NCBI GenBank assembly: GCA_025594325.1
Contig: JANHCV010000001.1
Span: forward strand, 682,001-746,000
Direction: 5' to 3'
Length of the DNA: 64,000 nt
From: Blastocladiella emersonii ATCC 22665
Lineage: Eukaryota; Blastocladiomycota; Blastocladiomycetes; Blastocladiales; Blastocladiaceae
The translations under genes were made by a program, and so were the position numbers. Of this stretch, positions 22,475 to 33,242 are shown piece by piece (position 1 is the stretch's first letter; each line of letters begins with the position of its first letter). Under the pieces are notes generated by a model. The model searched no databases and was not told the origin of the DNA. It was given only the letters and a program-made list of their open reading frames with translations.

Positions 22475-24744
22475 CTACAAGACGCCAGGACGTTCCATCG
22501 CGTACTTGTTGGTGAACATGAGATCGCGCCGGAACCTGGGGCAAGCGAGCACGTCTGGGAAAGCGCGAATGATAAGAGCGGGAACCATGGTCGCGCCTTC
22601 TTCGATATGAATTTGGACAATGAACCGCGCGGAGGCTACTGGCACGAGTTGGGCGAGGGTCTCTGGACCGTCTTCCGCGTCAATCACAAGCCTCCATGCC
22701 CACAGCGGGGTCTCGGTCGACCAAAACATTCCGTGAAAAGCAAAGAAGCAGGGATCGCAGATGGCCAGTGTCTCGGTGAGCTCGTACAGGTCAAGCATCG
22801 CAGCAACGGTGGGAACCTGCCCGTTGAGAATGGTACGGCCGCAGTGTTTGAGCAGCGCCGCAATCTGGCGGGCACCTGGGCGTTTTTTAGTATCCCAAGC
22901 GTAGATGCGATGACGGAAACGCAAGGTCATGCGCTTCAGGCGAGAAAGGGCGTGAGTAAATTCCGGCTCGAGATCCTTGTTTGGCAGCAGAAAGTGAGAA
23001 TGAAGCTCGAAGCAACTTTCACCAATTGCGACAATGACCTGGAGCTGAATCTTGCGCGCTTCGTCGTCGTCGCCGTCCAGCTCACAAAGCGCCGCGTCAA
23101 ACGCGTCGTCAGAGAGCGCAATGAGATGATACGCAAGGACGCCATCACAATCGGCCGCATGAAATTTTGAGTCGTAAAGCTTGCGGCAAAGCAGTTGGCG
23201 GAAACAAGCTTGATCGAGCGGCGATTCGGGGCTCAAGGAAAATACAAGTGCTTCTCGAGTATGCACTGCAAAGTTGATCCCAACGACTTGGATCGGATCA
23301 ACACCAAGTGATTTGGCGGCAGCACACACGCCAATGCGAAGCGAGTTGGTTATCTCGCTAGGTCGTTTCTCGGCTAACGCTAAAGATGATGAAGGTGGAG
23401 GACGTTAGCTAGGGCAAGAAACGCGAGCAGCATGAAAGTACCTGAAGCCAAGCTTGTAAGGAGCTCCGCGGCAGGGACATATTGGCGCAAGTCGTTGACG
23501 AGCTCGTCGTGACGCTCGCCTCCAAGCAGGTGGGACAGCAGTCGCGACCAGTGTCGTGCGGTGAGCCATGAGAGCGCGGCGAAGCGTGGAACCAAGTGGT
23601 ACACTTGCGGCTCACGCGTAACGTGATCGACCATTTTCGCGGCCATTTCCTGTTGACGGTGTTTCTTGAACTCCAGGACTCGATGAGAGTCAAACGCGTC
23701 GAACAAGGCAGCGAACAGGTCGGCACTGGATCCAGCTTTCACGTACGAGGTGTACCTGATCGGCTCGCATGAAGGGATCGCGAGCCCGCGTTCAAGCAGC
23801 CAGTGCAGCATTTCGGGCACCACCCGCGCCGCGTCATGCTGGTGGCTCATGGAATTGAGAAAGATATTAGCAAAGCCCTCCTTGGAAAGCATGGTGATGA
23901 AGTCAGCTCGATTCACCTTGTAGGGTCCGTCCAAGATGCGCTGCAGCGCGTTGAGGTTCCAGCAGTTGAGCGCCGCAAGTGCCAGCGAGGCCGGAAAGGG
24001 GAAAGAAGCTTCGTAATGAGTGTAATGAGTGTAGGAGAGCGCGCAGCGCGTGAGCGGGTGTTCGGTAATCCAAGTACGCGTCCAAAGGGTAAGTGGGACG
24101 ACATCGTTGGTCGTGGATGGAAGTACGCGGACAAGACGGTCGAGACAGGCAATCATGTTGTCAACGTCGTTTGCGTGCAGGAAAAAGTAGGGTAAGACGA
24201 GGCCTTCGGCAACAGCACTCCAGCCGCGGCAGTATCGCGGCGGCGTAAACCAGTCTTCGTCTCCACACGAGTTGATCAGGAGGCTTCCGATCTGCCGGTG
24301 ACAGTAATGGGGAAGCTGGTACACGGCATCTAAGACTGGCGGTGTGAACGGATGCGTCGTGCGCGCGGTGATGACGTCGGGATGCTCGCCTCCACCAAGG
24401 CCAGGGGTCCCGTCACGGAGCGTGCCCGGGAAGCGCGTCTTGAGGTACCAAGCGAACGGGAATTGCCACTGCCGCACCGCGCTGCGCCAGTGGTCAAGGT
24501 CGGGTCCTGTATGGTAATAGTTGCGTCCCACGTCGCAGCTATTGGGAGCTACGTAAGCCTCGAAAGTGACGGCGTTGACCACGCGTTTGACCCACGGAAG
24601 CAGGACGACCGGCGAGCGGCTCGCGTCACACACGAGGCGAGCTGCAGAAACGAGCTCGCTGCGCGGACAAGCCTGGACGAGGACCTGTTTGACGAGTCCA
24701 AGTGGCAATGCATCAAATCTAAGCGTTTTTTCATTCGTTTCCAT
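22475..24744 (-). CDS. METNE-family protein, copy 6, intact two-exon gene
   Basis: Complement(join(22475..23379, 23442..24744)), 735 residues, with a 62-nt phase-1 intron (GTACTTTC donor, TCTTTAG acceptor) that joins SLAS to ALAEKRPSEITNSLR. Exon A has an F-box-like N-terminus (LPLGLVKQVLVQACP), WQFPFAWYLKTRFPGTLRDG, GGEHPDVITARTTHPFTPPV, EGLVLPYFFLHANDVD, LALAALNCWNLNALQRILDG, MSHQHDAARVVPEMLHWLLE and LGGERHDELVNDLRQYVP. Exon B shows VCAAAKSLGVDPIQVVGIN, ESPLDQACFRQLLCRKLYD and CDPCFFAFHGMFWSTETPLW, but its C-terminus differs from the others: it lacks the usual PFGLI end and stops MERPGVL. No known domain was recognised beyond the F-box-like start. Confidence 0.78.
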
Positions 24745-24814
24745 CGTGTGCGAGTGGGTGAGAGGGGGGGAGAGAGCGTTCGAGGTCTCTCACACGTCAA
24801 GATCCGACCTGACC

Positions 24815-24864
24815 GCTTGCCTGCCCCTGTCTGACCTCTGCTTGCTTGCCCCTGTCCGACCACT
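24815..24864. repeat. 25-bp tandem duplication
   Basis: Two imperfect copies of a 25-bp unit (GCTTGCCTGCCCCTGTCTGA... and GCTTGCTTGCCCCTGTCCGA...) lie head to tail between METNE copy 6 and the next gene. This is in the likely 5' region of copy 6 and immediately 3' of the proline-rich membrane protein. Confidence 0.6.
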
Positions 24865-24891
24865 GTCCGACATCCTCAAACTCCTCGCTAT

Positions 24892-26133
24892 CTATTCCAC
24901 ACCACCGCCGCCCGTCGCCGAATCACCCAACACGCCCGCATTCCACGCGATCGACCGCCCGCCCTGCGCCGAGACGCTGGCGACGACAACGGTCCGCCCG
25001 TTGGGCGCGACGACGCTTGTATGCACCGTGGCGTGGGGCGGGTGCCGTTCTCTCGTCGGCGACTGGCGCATGATCCCCGAGAAGGCGCGCAGGGTGCGCG
25101 ACGAGGCCATGAGCTTGCTGATGTTGCCCGCGAGGTTGAGGTTGGTGGCCTCGGGCGACGCGGGCCGGCGCGGGGTGGCGGACGGCGGCGGCGCGAAGGT
25201 GATGCGCTGGACGAGGTGCGCGCGCGGCGACGTCGACGGGCTCGGCTTGCGCGGAGGTAGGGCGGCGCGGAATAGGGCGATAGGCGACGAGCTGCGTGCC
25301 GGGCTGGTCGGAGTCGCGGTGGGCGAGCGGTCGTAGCGCGGCGACGTCGCGACGGCCGAATCGACGGCGAAGTGCGGCTCGACGACGGCGGCCATGGCAT
25401 CGGCAAGCGGTAGCGTGCGCGGGACGGGGACGGCGGGGCAGCCGCTGCGTCGGCGCTCGGGCGAGACGGCGGCGGGTGGGCTGATGGTAGCGGTGGGCCG
25501 ACCCGCGGGCGAGAGCGGGATGCGCGGCAGCCCCGGCGGCGGCGACGAGAAGGCGCGCGGTGCGGCCCACGACGGGCGGCGGGCCGTGTCGAGGGTCAGC
25601 GGGGTGCCCGATGCGCGGCGCGACGGTGGCGCCGAGGGCGGCGTGATGGGCGGGCTGCGCGCACGGCCGAGCGAGGCGAAGGTCGGCGGCGGGGTGAGCG
25701 GTGGTGGTGGCGCAGCAGCCGCGGGCTCCTCGAGGGCGCACTCATCGTCCTCGACCTCGATCGCGTCCTCGGCGAGCGTCGTCAGCGACGGCGCCGCGGA
25801 CCGCGCGGGGTCGTTGAGCGCGACGGCCGAGTCGACCGACTCCTCATCCCTCGCGACCGCGGCGGGAGCCGGAACTGCCGCCACCACCACCGTGTTGATA
25901 GCCGCGCCGCGGCGGAGCGCCTGATCGGCCCTGCGCTGCCACGCGGCGGCTGCGGCGGCGTGCTGCTCGCGCTTGGCAGCAGCCACGGCGGGGAGCTGAT
26001 CGAGGAGGTGCATGAGGCGGGCGCCCGATTCGGGGTGGGCGATGGCGAGGAGGCCAAGGAAGAGGGCGCCGGTGACGGAGAAGAGTGTCCACGCGAGACT
26101 AGGCCGTGCTTCGTGTTGCTGCGAGTGATCCAT
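24892..26133 (-). CDS. Proline/serine-rich protein with one N-terminal membrane segment
   Basis: 413 residues from the ATG at 26133 (MDHSQQHEARPSLAW). The frame stays open upstream to 26382, but that extension lies in the region shared with the divergent COG5 promoter. One hydrophobic segment at about residues 14-32 (LAWTLFSVTGALFLGLLAIA) suggests a signal anchor. It is followed by an Ala-rich helix, an acidic stretch (about 85-115) and a long Pro/Ser/Arg-rich region with many SP and TP sites, probably disordered. A more ordered patch near the C-terminus reads NLNLAGNISKLMASSRTLRAFSG. No family was recognised and no function is proposed. The gene is divergent from COG5, with about 330 bp between start codons. 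Confidence 0.6.
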   Translation of the reverse strand: MDHSQQHEARPSLAWTLFSVTGALFLGLLAIAHPESGARLMHLLDQLPAVAAAKREQHAAAAAAWQRRADQALRRGAAINTVVVAAVPAPAAVARDEESVDSAVALNDPARSAAPSLTTLAEDAIEVEDDECALEEPAAAAPPPPLTPPPTFASLGRARSPPITPPSAPPSRRASGTPLTLDTARRPSWAAPRAFSSPPPGLPRIPLSPAGRPTATISPPAAVSPERRRSGCPAVPVPRTLPLADAMAAVVEPHFAVDSAVATSPRYDRSPTATPTSPARSSSPIALFRAALPPRKPSPSTSPRAHLVQRITFAPPPSATPRRPASPEATNLNLAGNISKLMASSRTLRAFSGIMRQSPTRERHPPHATVHTSVVAPNGRTVVVASVSAQGGRSIAWNAGVLGDSATGGGGVE

Positions 26134-26466
26134 GGCAGGGGCCCGCGGGCGGGGAGAGAAGGGGTAGAGGAGGAAGGGGGAGCGCTCGCCGCCGCGATCC
26201 AAGCGCGTGGTGGCGGCGGGCGGCGGCGGTGGCATTCTTGTTCCCGATTCGGCGGCTGGTTCATGCGGACAGCGAGGAACGGCGGCGGTGGTGGGGGAAA
26301 CTCTGCAGACACAGCATGAAGATTGGGCGGTGGCTTGGCTTGCGAGACGTTTCCATCTCGCGGCGAGAGACGCGTCGGTCAACCCGCGTGAGCGTGGGCG
26401 AGGTTCGTTGCGCCACGTGTGCGCCGCGCCGCCGCCTTCCTTCGCCTCTCCCCATCACTGCGCACC
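26134..26466. promoter_or_regulatory. Probable bidirectional promoter region
   Basis: 333 bp between the divergent starts of the one-TM protein (-) and COG5 (+). No distinct TATA or other element could be assigned by eye. Confidence 0.4.
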
Positions 26467-28937
26467 ATGGCCGCGACGATCAATGGAACTGAACCGCTAC
26501 TCGATGCAACGGGCGGCGCCGACGCCAAGCTGAGCGCCGCGGGCCCCGGCACTGCCCCCGGCGCCGACGACGACGCCTTCCTCGCGCCGTTCCTCGCCGA
26601 CGACTTTGACCCGGTCGCCTATGCGCGCGAGCTGCTCGGCAGCCCCGACGACGGCGAGGGGTATTCCGCCGATTCCGACGCCGATGCCGATACGGGAGCC
26701 GGGCCGTCGTCCCCGAAAGACAAGGCCAGCGACGACGAGGTCGAGCTGCGTCTCGCGCGGCTCGCCTTCACGTCGAGCGACCTGACGCGGCAGATCGAGC
26801 AGCTCGTCATCGACCACTTTGACGAGCTCGCGCGCTCCGTCGACGGCTACCTCGCCGCCGGCCACCGCGTCGCCGGCGTGCAGGCCGAGCTCGAGGCGCT
26901 CGCCAAGGACGCCCAGGCGTACGGCTGTTCTGACGCCTCTTGCATTTCAACGACTAACTCTGCCTGGTGTATAGATGGCGCGCCTCAGTCGCCGAACCGC
27001 GCGACGAACTCCGCGCCGTCCTCGCCGCGACGCGCGCGCACCGGGACCTGGCCTCGCTCGCGCGGGCGCTCGAGGCATACCTCGCCGCGTCCGAGATCCT
27101 CCCCGCGGTCGAACTCATCTCCTCGCCCACCACCGTCCCCGACGCCGACCTCCCGGCCCTCGCCGCGTCCGTCGCCGCGCTCCACGTCCTCGCCGCCGAA
27201 TCGGACCTGGCCGGCGTCGACGCGTTCGACGCGGCACACGCGAAAGCGACTGCCGCGCGGTCGGCCTTGCTGGCGCGGTGCAACGGGATGATCCACCCGC
27301 GCGACCCGCCGCGCGCGCGCACCGCGCTGGCGGGGCTCGCGGCGCTCGGGGTTTTGGGCGAGTGGCACGTCCTGCGCCGCGCCAAGGTCGCGTCGCGCAT
27401 CGATAACGAGGCGCGCGAGTTTCTCGAGGCGCTGGCGAGTGCCGAGCACCGGCACGCGCAGCTGCAGCAGGCGGCGGCCGCCGCCTCGGGCGGTGGGGTG
27501 AGCGCGTCAGGCTCGCGCGGCGACCTCCGCTCCGCGGGGCAGCAGCGGCGCGACTCGAACCCAGCCGCCGCGGCCGCGTGGACGCGCCTCGAGACGTGCC
27601 TGGACGTGGTCGCGACCGAAGCCAAGTTCCTGCGCGTGCTGCTGGGCTTCCACCCCGTCGACGGCGCGTGGGACGAGTTCTGGGCCGGCGTCACGACGAC
27701 CCTCGCCAAGCTGTTTACCGCGCCCGCTGCGACCCGCAGCAACATCCTCGGCGCCAACTACCCGCGGATCGTGCGCCTGCTGCGCGCGACCGAGTCGCGC
27801 TTTTCGGACGCCGGCGACCTAAACCTGGCGTCCGCCGCGGCCCCGCTCGCCGCTCCGTACCTCGCGCGCGTCGAGTCCGCGATCACGGACGCCGTTAACC
27901 TCGCGTTCCCGGCGCGCAACCCAGGGACCGCGCCGTCATCCCCGCACTACGCGCAGCTCGGCGCGACGCTCGCGTCGCACCTCTCCGCCGCGCGCGAGTC
28001 CGGCCTGCTGGACCCGACCGCGCGCCTCGTCGCGGCCGCGCTCGACACGCTAAGGCTGCGGTCGGCCGCGCACGTTGCGGACACGCTGGCGGTCGCGGGG
28101 GTCCCGAGCTCCGCCCCCACCGCGACGCCCGCGCAGGCCGCGGTGGCCGCGTCCGCGTCCGCCGTGTACGCCGCGTACGACGCGGTCGCGTCGACGGTCG
28201 ACGAGTCGGACCCCGCCCTGGCCCCCGTCGTCGCCGCGCTCGACGCGGTCCACGCGACGGCCGCGGCGCTCGCGGACGCGCTGATGCAAGCGGGCGTGGC
28301 GGCGGCGGACGCCGCGATCCTGTCCCCGCGGACCGCGGGCGACTGGGCGGGCGAGTTGGGGGTGCGGCTCAAGGCGACGCGCGACGTCGTGGCGCGGCTC
28401 CACTGCGGCGCCGACGGGGACGCGTGGCGCCGCGTGCTCGTCGAGACGCTCGCGGAGCATGTGGCGGCGTCGCTCGCGGTCGTCGTCGGGACGCAGATTG
28501 TGAAAGGAGGGAGTGGGGCCAAGGTGCGCTGGGTCAACGAGCTCGCGGGGATCGAGGCGCTCCTCGCGTCGCTCCTCCCGACCTCGGACGCCGAGGAATC
28601 GGGCCTGTGGACGCTGCCCGCATTCCGGCACATCGAGTCGCTCCGCGGCGCGGTGCTCGTCGACTGGCCCGCGCCGGGCGCCGCGGGGTCCGACGACGCG
28701 CGCGCGAGTTTCCGCGCGAGCCCCGTGGTCGCGGCCGTCGTGCTCGCCGGGATCGCAGCTCGTGGAACCCCGCTGTGGAAGCAGCGCCGCGAAACGCCGC
28801 GCGAGACGCTGGATTTCGTCCTGGACATGATCGATCTCGCTCAGGACGGCGGCGAGCTGCCGCGCGAAGTCGCCGAGTGGGTGCGCGGCGTGGGCGGCGG
28901 GGCGGGGGAGTGGTTGGACGCGGTCCAGGGCGAGTAG
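26467..28937 (+). CDS. COG5: Conserved oligomeric Golgi complex subunit 5 (COG5)
   Basis: Two exons, 26467..26918 and 26975..28937, with a 56-nt intron (GTACGG donor, CGACTAAC branch, TATAG acceptor) restoring the frame as DAQAWRASVAEPRD; 804 residues. COG5 belongs to lobe B of the COG vesicle-tethering complex for retrograde transport within the Golgi. Evidence is the N-terminal FLADDFDPVAYARELL motif characteristic of COG5, the downstream helical region with LRLARLAFTSSDLTRQIEQL, AAWTRLETCLDVVATEAKFL, YPRIVRLLRATESRF, APYLARVESAITDAVNLAFP and a helical C-terminal third consistent with COG5 in order and spacing. The protein is unusually Ala-rich, in keeping with the GC-rich genome. Length is close to animal COG5 (about 830-860). 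Convergent with the photoreceptor gene, whose 3' end is 198 bp away. Confidence 0.8.
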
Positions 28938-29039
28938 TGATGGTTTTGATATCTAAACGGGTTTCTCTTGTTGAAGTGTGAAGGGTAGCGAGAGGCGCGC
29001 GCGCGGGGAGGGAGAGGGTAACCTGATGATAAATATATC

Positions 29040-29112
29040 GCGTGAGGGGGAGGGAGGGAGGAGCAAAAACGGGAGAGAGGAGAGGGAGAGGGAGAGGGAG
29101 AGGAGGGTGTAG
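29040..29112. repeat. Purine-rich GGGAGA microsatellite
   Basis: A run of GGGAG/GAGAGG units in the 198-bp gap between the convergent COG5 and photoreceptor genes. It lies in the probable 3' untranslated region of one or both. Confidence 0.7.
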
Positions 29113-29135
29113 TGTAGAAGACTCGAGGCCGGGCA

Positions 29136-32100
29136 TCAGTCGCCGCCTCTTGCGAGTGTAGACGACGACGACGCCTCGCCAGCGGCCCCGCCATCATTCG
29201 CCGACCCCGACGCGGCCGCCGCGGCCGCCGCCGCCGCCGCCGCTTGCGCGTTGCGCCCGCCGGTCCTGCGCTTCTTCCCGCGGCTTGCGGCGTCGAGCTC
29301 CTCGATCTCGGACCGGAGGCGACGGTTCTGGAGTCGTAGCTGGTGGAGCTCGTACTGCCACGACGTGCAGCGGACGGGCGAGAGGACGTCAAACAGGTCG
29401 TCGCTGTCGTCGACGACGGGGGTCGCGGGGAACGCCTGGATCTCTCCCGCCCCCGCGCCGAGGGCGGCCGCGTCGACAACGTCCGTGCACCGGTGCAGTG
29501 CGAACCGGACGTCGCCGGGGGTCGCGGCGTTGCCGGGGACAAACGACGACTGGACGAGCAGGTACTCGCCCTTCTTGTTCTTGATGCGGTGGGCGAGGGC
29601 GACGACGTTGGCGGCGCGGACGAGGTCGAGCGCGCGGCGGAGGCGCGGGAGGTCGTCGATGTGGACGAGGTCGAGGAGCGATTTCCCGACGAGCTCGGCG
29701 GCCGTGAACCCGACGAGCTGGTGCGCGTCCGTCGACACGTGCAGGAACAGGCCCTCAAGGGCGAGTTTCGCCCACATGTCGACGTCGTGGACGCCGCCGG
29801 CGCGGACCACGTCCTGGCGGTGCACGCGGACGACAGGCTTCTCGCGGCCCGTCAGGACCACGAACTTCTTCCCCTTGGACTTTTCGCCCTGCGTGCACTT
29901 GCCCGACACCTCCATCCACATGTACCCGGAGTGCTTGCGGCGGATCCGGTACACCATGTTGACCGGGTGCACGCCGTTGGACGACTCCTTGAGCTCGCGC
30001 ATCACCGACACGAGGTCGCCCGGGTGGCAGAACTCGGACAGCGACCGCCCGATCAGCTCGTCCTCGGCGTACTCGAGCACCCGCTGGCAGTCGCTCGACA
30101 CGTACAGGAGCACGCCGCGCAGGGACAGCACGTGCACAAAGTCCATCTGGTCGACCAGCGCGCGGTAGAACAGGTGCGCCGCGTACACGGGGTCGCGCTC
30201 GCCGACTAAATCGGTCACGTCCATGGCGAAATGGCCCGTCAGCGGCACACCGCCGACCGCCGTCGACACGGCGGTGCCCGACCCCGCGGGGCCTGCGGGG
30301 ATCACCGCACCCGACGCAACGGCCGCCGATGCGGGCCCGCTCGGCACCACGAGCGTCGCGGCGGGCGGGATCACGAGCGCGGGCGCCTCGTCGTACGGGC
30401 GGCGCGCCACTGGGTGCTGCTGCGCGTTGACAAACCGCGCCGACTGGTGCGCGGCGAGTGGTGGTCCGGCGAGCGGGCGCGCGCCGGCGGCGGCGGCAGC
30501 GGCAGATGCGGCACCGCCGAACGCGGACGTGGGGGCCGACGAGTTGATGGACCCGCCCGACACGTCACCGCCGCCCGCGGGGTACTCGGCGGCGTCGGGC
30601 GCGTACCCGCCAAACTCGTCGGTGCGCGCGGCCGCGTACTCGTCGCCGGCGCCGCCCTCGACACCGTCGACGTCCATGCCGGAGGCCGGCGGGAGGTACC
30701 CGGTGGCGCCACCGGCAGGGAGGTACCCCGCCGCAGCCCCTCCACCGCCGCCGGGATCGTTATCGGTGACGACGCGCGGGACGTGGACGGGCGCGTCAGC
30801 GATCTGGTAGTTGACGACGTAGGTCCCGTCGCGCATGCGCTGCATGATGGCGTTGGGCTGCTCGACGAGGTCGACCTGGAACCCGACAAAGTAGGCAATC
30901 TCGTCGTCGCGGTCCCACGCGATCGGGATGATGGTGATCAGGTTGATGAACGGCTCGCCGCCCTTGCGGTAGTTGATGAGCGTGAACTGGCACTCGCGGC
31001 GCGCGTCGAGCGCCGATTTCAGGCTGGCCACGGTCGCGTTGTCCGTGTACCGGCGGTGCGACTTTTCGTTGACGAGCCCGTCGGGCGACTGCAGGAACCG
31101 GCAGTTGCGCCCGATGCAGTCGACGGCCGAGTACCCCGTCAGCCGCTCGAACGTCTCCGAGACGTAGAGGATCGGCTGGTCCGGTTTCCGCGCGTCGCTC
31201 ACGACAAACGAGCACGACATGTCGACGGGGCCAATCGACACTTGCGGGTTCGGCCGCGTCGCGACGCGCGCGAGGACGCCCATGATGTCGAACCCCGTCG
31301 CCGAGTAGAGACCGGGCACGGAGGTCCGCGGGTTCGGCGGAGGCGGAGGCGGCGGCGGTGGGGCGGGCTGCGCGGCACCGGCTCTGCGCCGTGTCGCAGC
31401 AGCAGAAGTCGCAGCGGGCGCCGGCGCACTCCGCGGCGCGAGCGCGTCGACGGGCCGCACGCCGAACGGCGCCGCGGTCGTGACGGCGCCGAGGTCGGGC
31501 CGCGCGCCGCCCGCAGCCGATGACGAGGACGGCGGTGGCGGAGCAGGCCGTGCGCGCATGACGGCGGCGGAAGATTCGAGGCCGACGGGCGCGGCCCAGG
31601 TCGGGTCGACGCCGCGCAGGGCCGGGTTGGCAGCGGGCGCCGCGGCGGCCGCGACGCCGGACCGGACGTGGCGCGCGAACGCGGACGCGGCGGCGGCAGC
31701 CGCGGTTGTCGGCGGCGCGCCGAGGTCGAGCGGGTACGTCGCCGCTGAAGGCATGGAGTAGGGCGGCGACGTAGTTGTTGGCGGGTGTTGTGGCGCCGTC
31801 GGCGGGAACGCGGGTCCGACGGGCGAGATCCCCTCAGTCCCAAGCTCGCCCGCCTGCTGGAGCTGCTGCTGCTGCTGCTGTTGCTGGAGCAGGAGCTGGC
31901 GCTGGGCAATGACGGCCTGGCGCGACACGGACGCGGGCGGGAGCGAGGTGAAGATGGGGATGGCGGCGCGGGGCGCCGTGTTGCGGGTGCCGAGCGGGAG
32001 CACGGCGGCGAGGTCGGCTGCCGCATCCCCAGACGCCGCGGGCACGGTGGAGGTGGCGGGTGGCGGCGGGGTGGCCATGAAGTCGAGGTCCCACGGCTCG

Positions 32101-32574
32101 ACGTCGAGGTCGGCGTTGGCGGCGAGCAGGACCGACGGGTCGTACGCGGCGGCGAGCGACGCGGCGGTTGCAGCGGCCTGGGCGGCGGAGGCCGGGTTGG
32201 GCACGCGCGGGGCGGGGCTACAAAGTCGTAAAGAGTCAGCCGCAAGCCGAACGCGCGAACACGAGAAGGTGAGCGTACCCCGGCGCAGATCCCGGCGGGA
32301 CGCGGTAGTACCCGGCCGCAGCAGCCGCCGCCGCCGCCGCCGCCGCCGCCGCGGCCGAGGCGTGCGGGTCGACGTCAGCGGCGGCGCCGGCGGGGCCGTA
32401 GCCGGGCGGTGGCGGTGGGGGCGGTGGGGCCATGGCGGGGCGGTGGTGCAGCGCGGCGGCGGCGGGATTCCGCGCGGCCGTGGGCGACGCGAGTTGTGAC
32501 GACGATGTTGTCGAGGCGGCGGCAGCAGCAGGGTCGTCGCGGTAGACGAGGTGCGGTTGCATGGTGCGTTGCAT
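29136..32574 (-). CDS. WC1: White-collar-1-like LOV/PAS blue-light photoreceptor without zinc finger
   Basis: Complement(join(29136..32217, 32279..32574)), 1125 residues. The 61-nt intron (GTACGC donor, TTTGTAG acceptor) is required because exon 2 has no ATG at its 5' end; the start at 32574 is followed by a second in-frame ATG four codons on. WC-1 proteins bind flavin and activate light-responsive transcription with WC-2. Domains: Ala/Pro/Gln-rich N-terminus (poly-Gln near 31860-31890); LOV domain about residues 415-535 with the flavin-adduct motif GRNCRFLQ (Cys codon 31101-31103), LINYRKGGEPFINL and the closing FVGFQVD; second PAS about 770-890 (VSSDCQRVLEYAEDELIGRS); third PAS about 910-1010 (FLHVSTDAHQLVGFTAAELVG). 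The C-terminus has a basic helix (LQNRRLRSEIEEL, GKKRRTGGR) but no GATA-type Cys4 finger, unlike Neurospora WC-1 and like the basidiomycete type. Confidence 0.88.
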
Positions 32575-33242
32575 GCAGTGCGGGCGGGGGTGGGCGCCGA
32601 GTGCGAGTCGCGTACGAGGGTTGCAGCGAAGCGGAGAGGCGAGGGGAGAGGGGCCAGGTGGGGCAGACTGAGGGGGAGGGTTGGGAGTTGAAGGGGAGGA
32701 GCGCCCCGTGGAGCGGCGGCGGGCGCGCAGGCGAACGAGCGAACGGGCGGGCGCGGGCGGAGTGATCGCTGCCGGCCGACGAGTTTGCTCGGCTCGCAGC
32801 ACTCAACAGGCGTCCGCGTGGCCGGAGCGCCGAATTAGAACGCAATCGCGATACGCGGGGCGGTCGGGGCAGCGGGAGAGGGCGAGGCGAGGGGCGGTGC
32901 GTAACAATCGAGGGCGCGGCGCTGGCACAATCTTCTTTCCCACGGGCGCAGGAGGAGCGAATTAGGTGCACCGGCTGGCGGAAAACAAGCTCGCGAGCAA
33001 GGGGAGGGAAACGCGAGCAGCAGCGGAAGCCGAGCCGGCCCGCGCCCGCGCTCACCTGACCGCGTGTGTGCGCCGCCCCACACGTGGGCGCGCCCTGTCT
33101 CCTGCGCGAGACGCGTCGCGCGCGTTTGCCGGCAAGCGCTTGCCCTTGCCTCGCTTCGCGTCGATGTGATGCATGCCCTGATCCCTTCCACACCGCCCAC
33201 TTCGTTAGAAGCGCTACTATATATATCCATCTCGCCAACAAC
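32575..33242. other. 5' region of the photoreceptor gene
   Basis: About 670 bp upstream of the WC1-like start and downstream of the DUF924-FSH1-LRR gene (both on the minus strand). The plus and minus frames here are low-complexity shadows. A TATATATA run at 33220-33228 lies just beyond the 3' end of the fusion gene. No other gene seen. Confidence 0.4.

Noticed and set aside
10898-24744. Interpretation of the METNE array as transposable elements
   Set aside because: No terminal repeats, target-site duplications or transposase/reverse-transcriptase motifs were seen; head-to-tail copies with a conserved intron fit tandem gene duplication better.
26134-26382. N-terminal extension of the proline-rich membrane protein
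   Set aside because: It would displace the signal-anchor segment by 83 residues and overlap the divergent promoter.
30231-31523. 430-codon plus-strand frame opposite the photoreceptor
   Set aside because: Compositional shadow; the minus strand encodes the LOV domain there.
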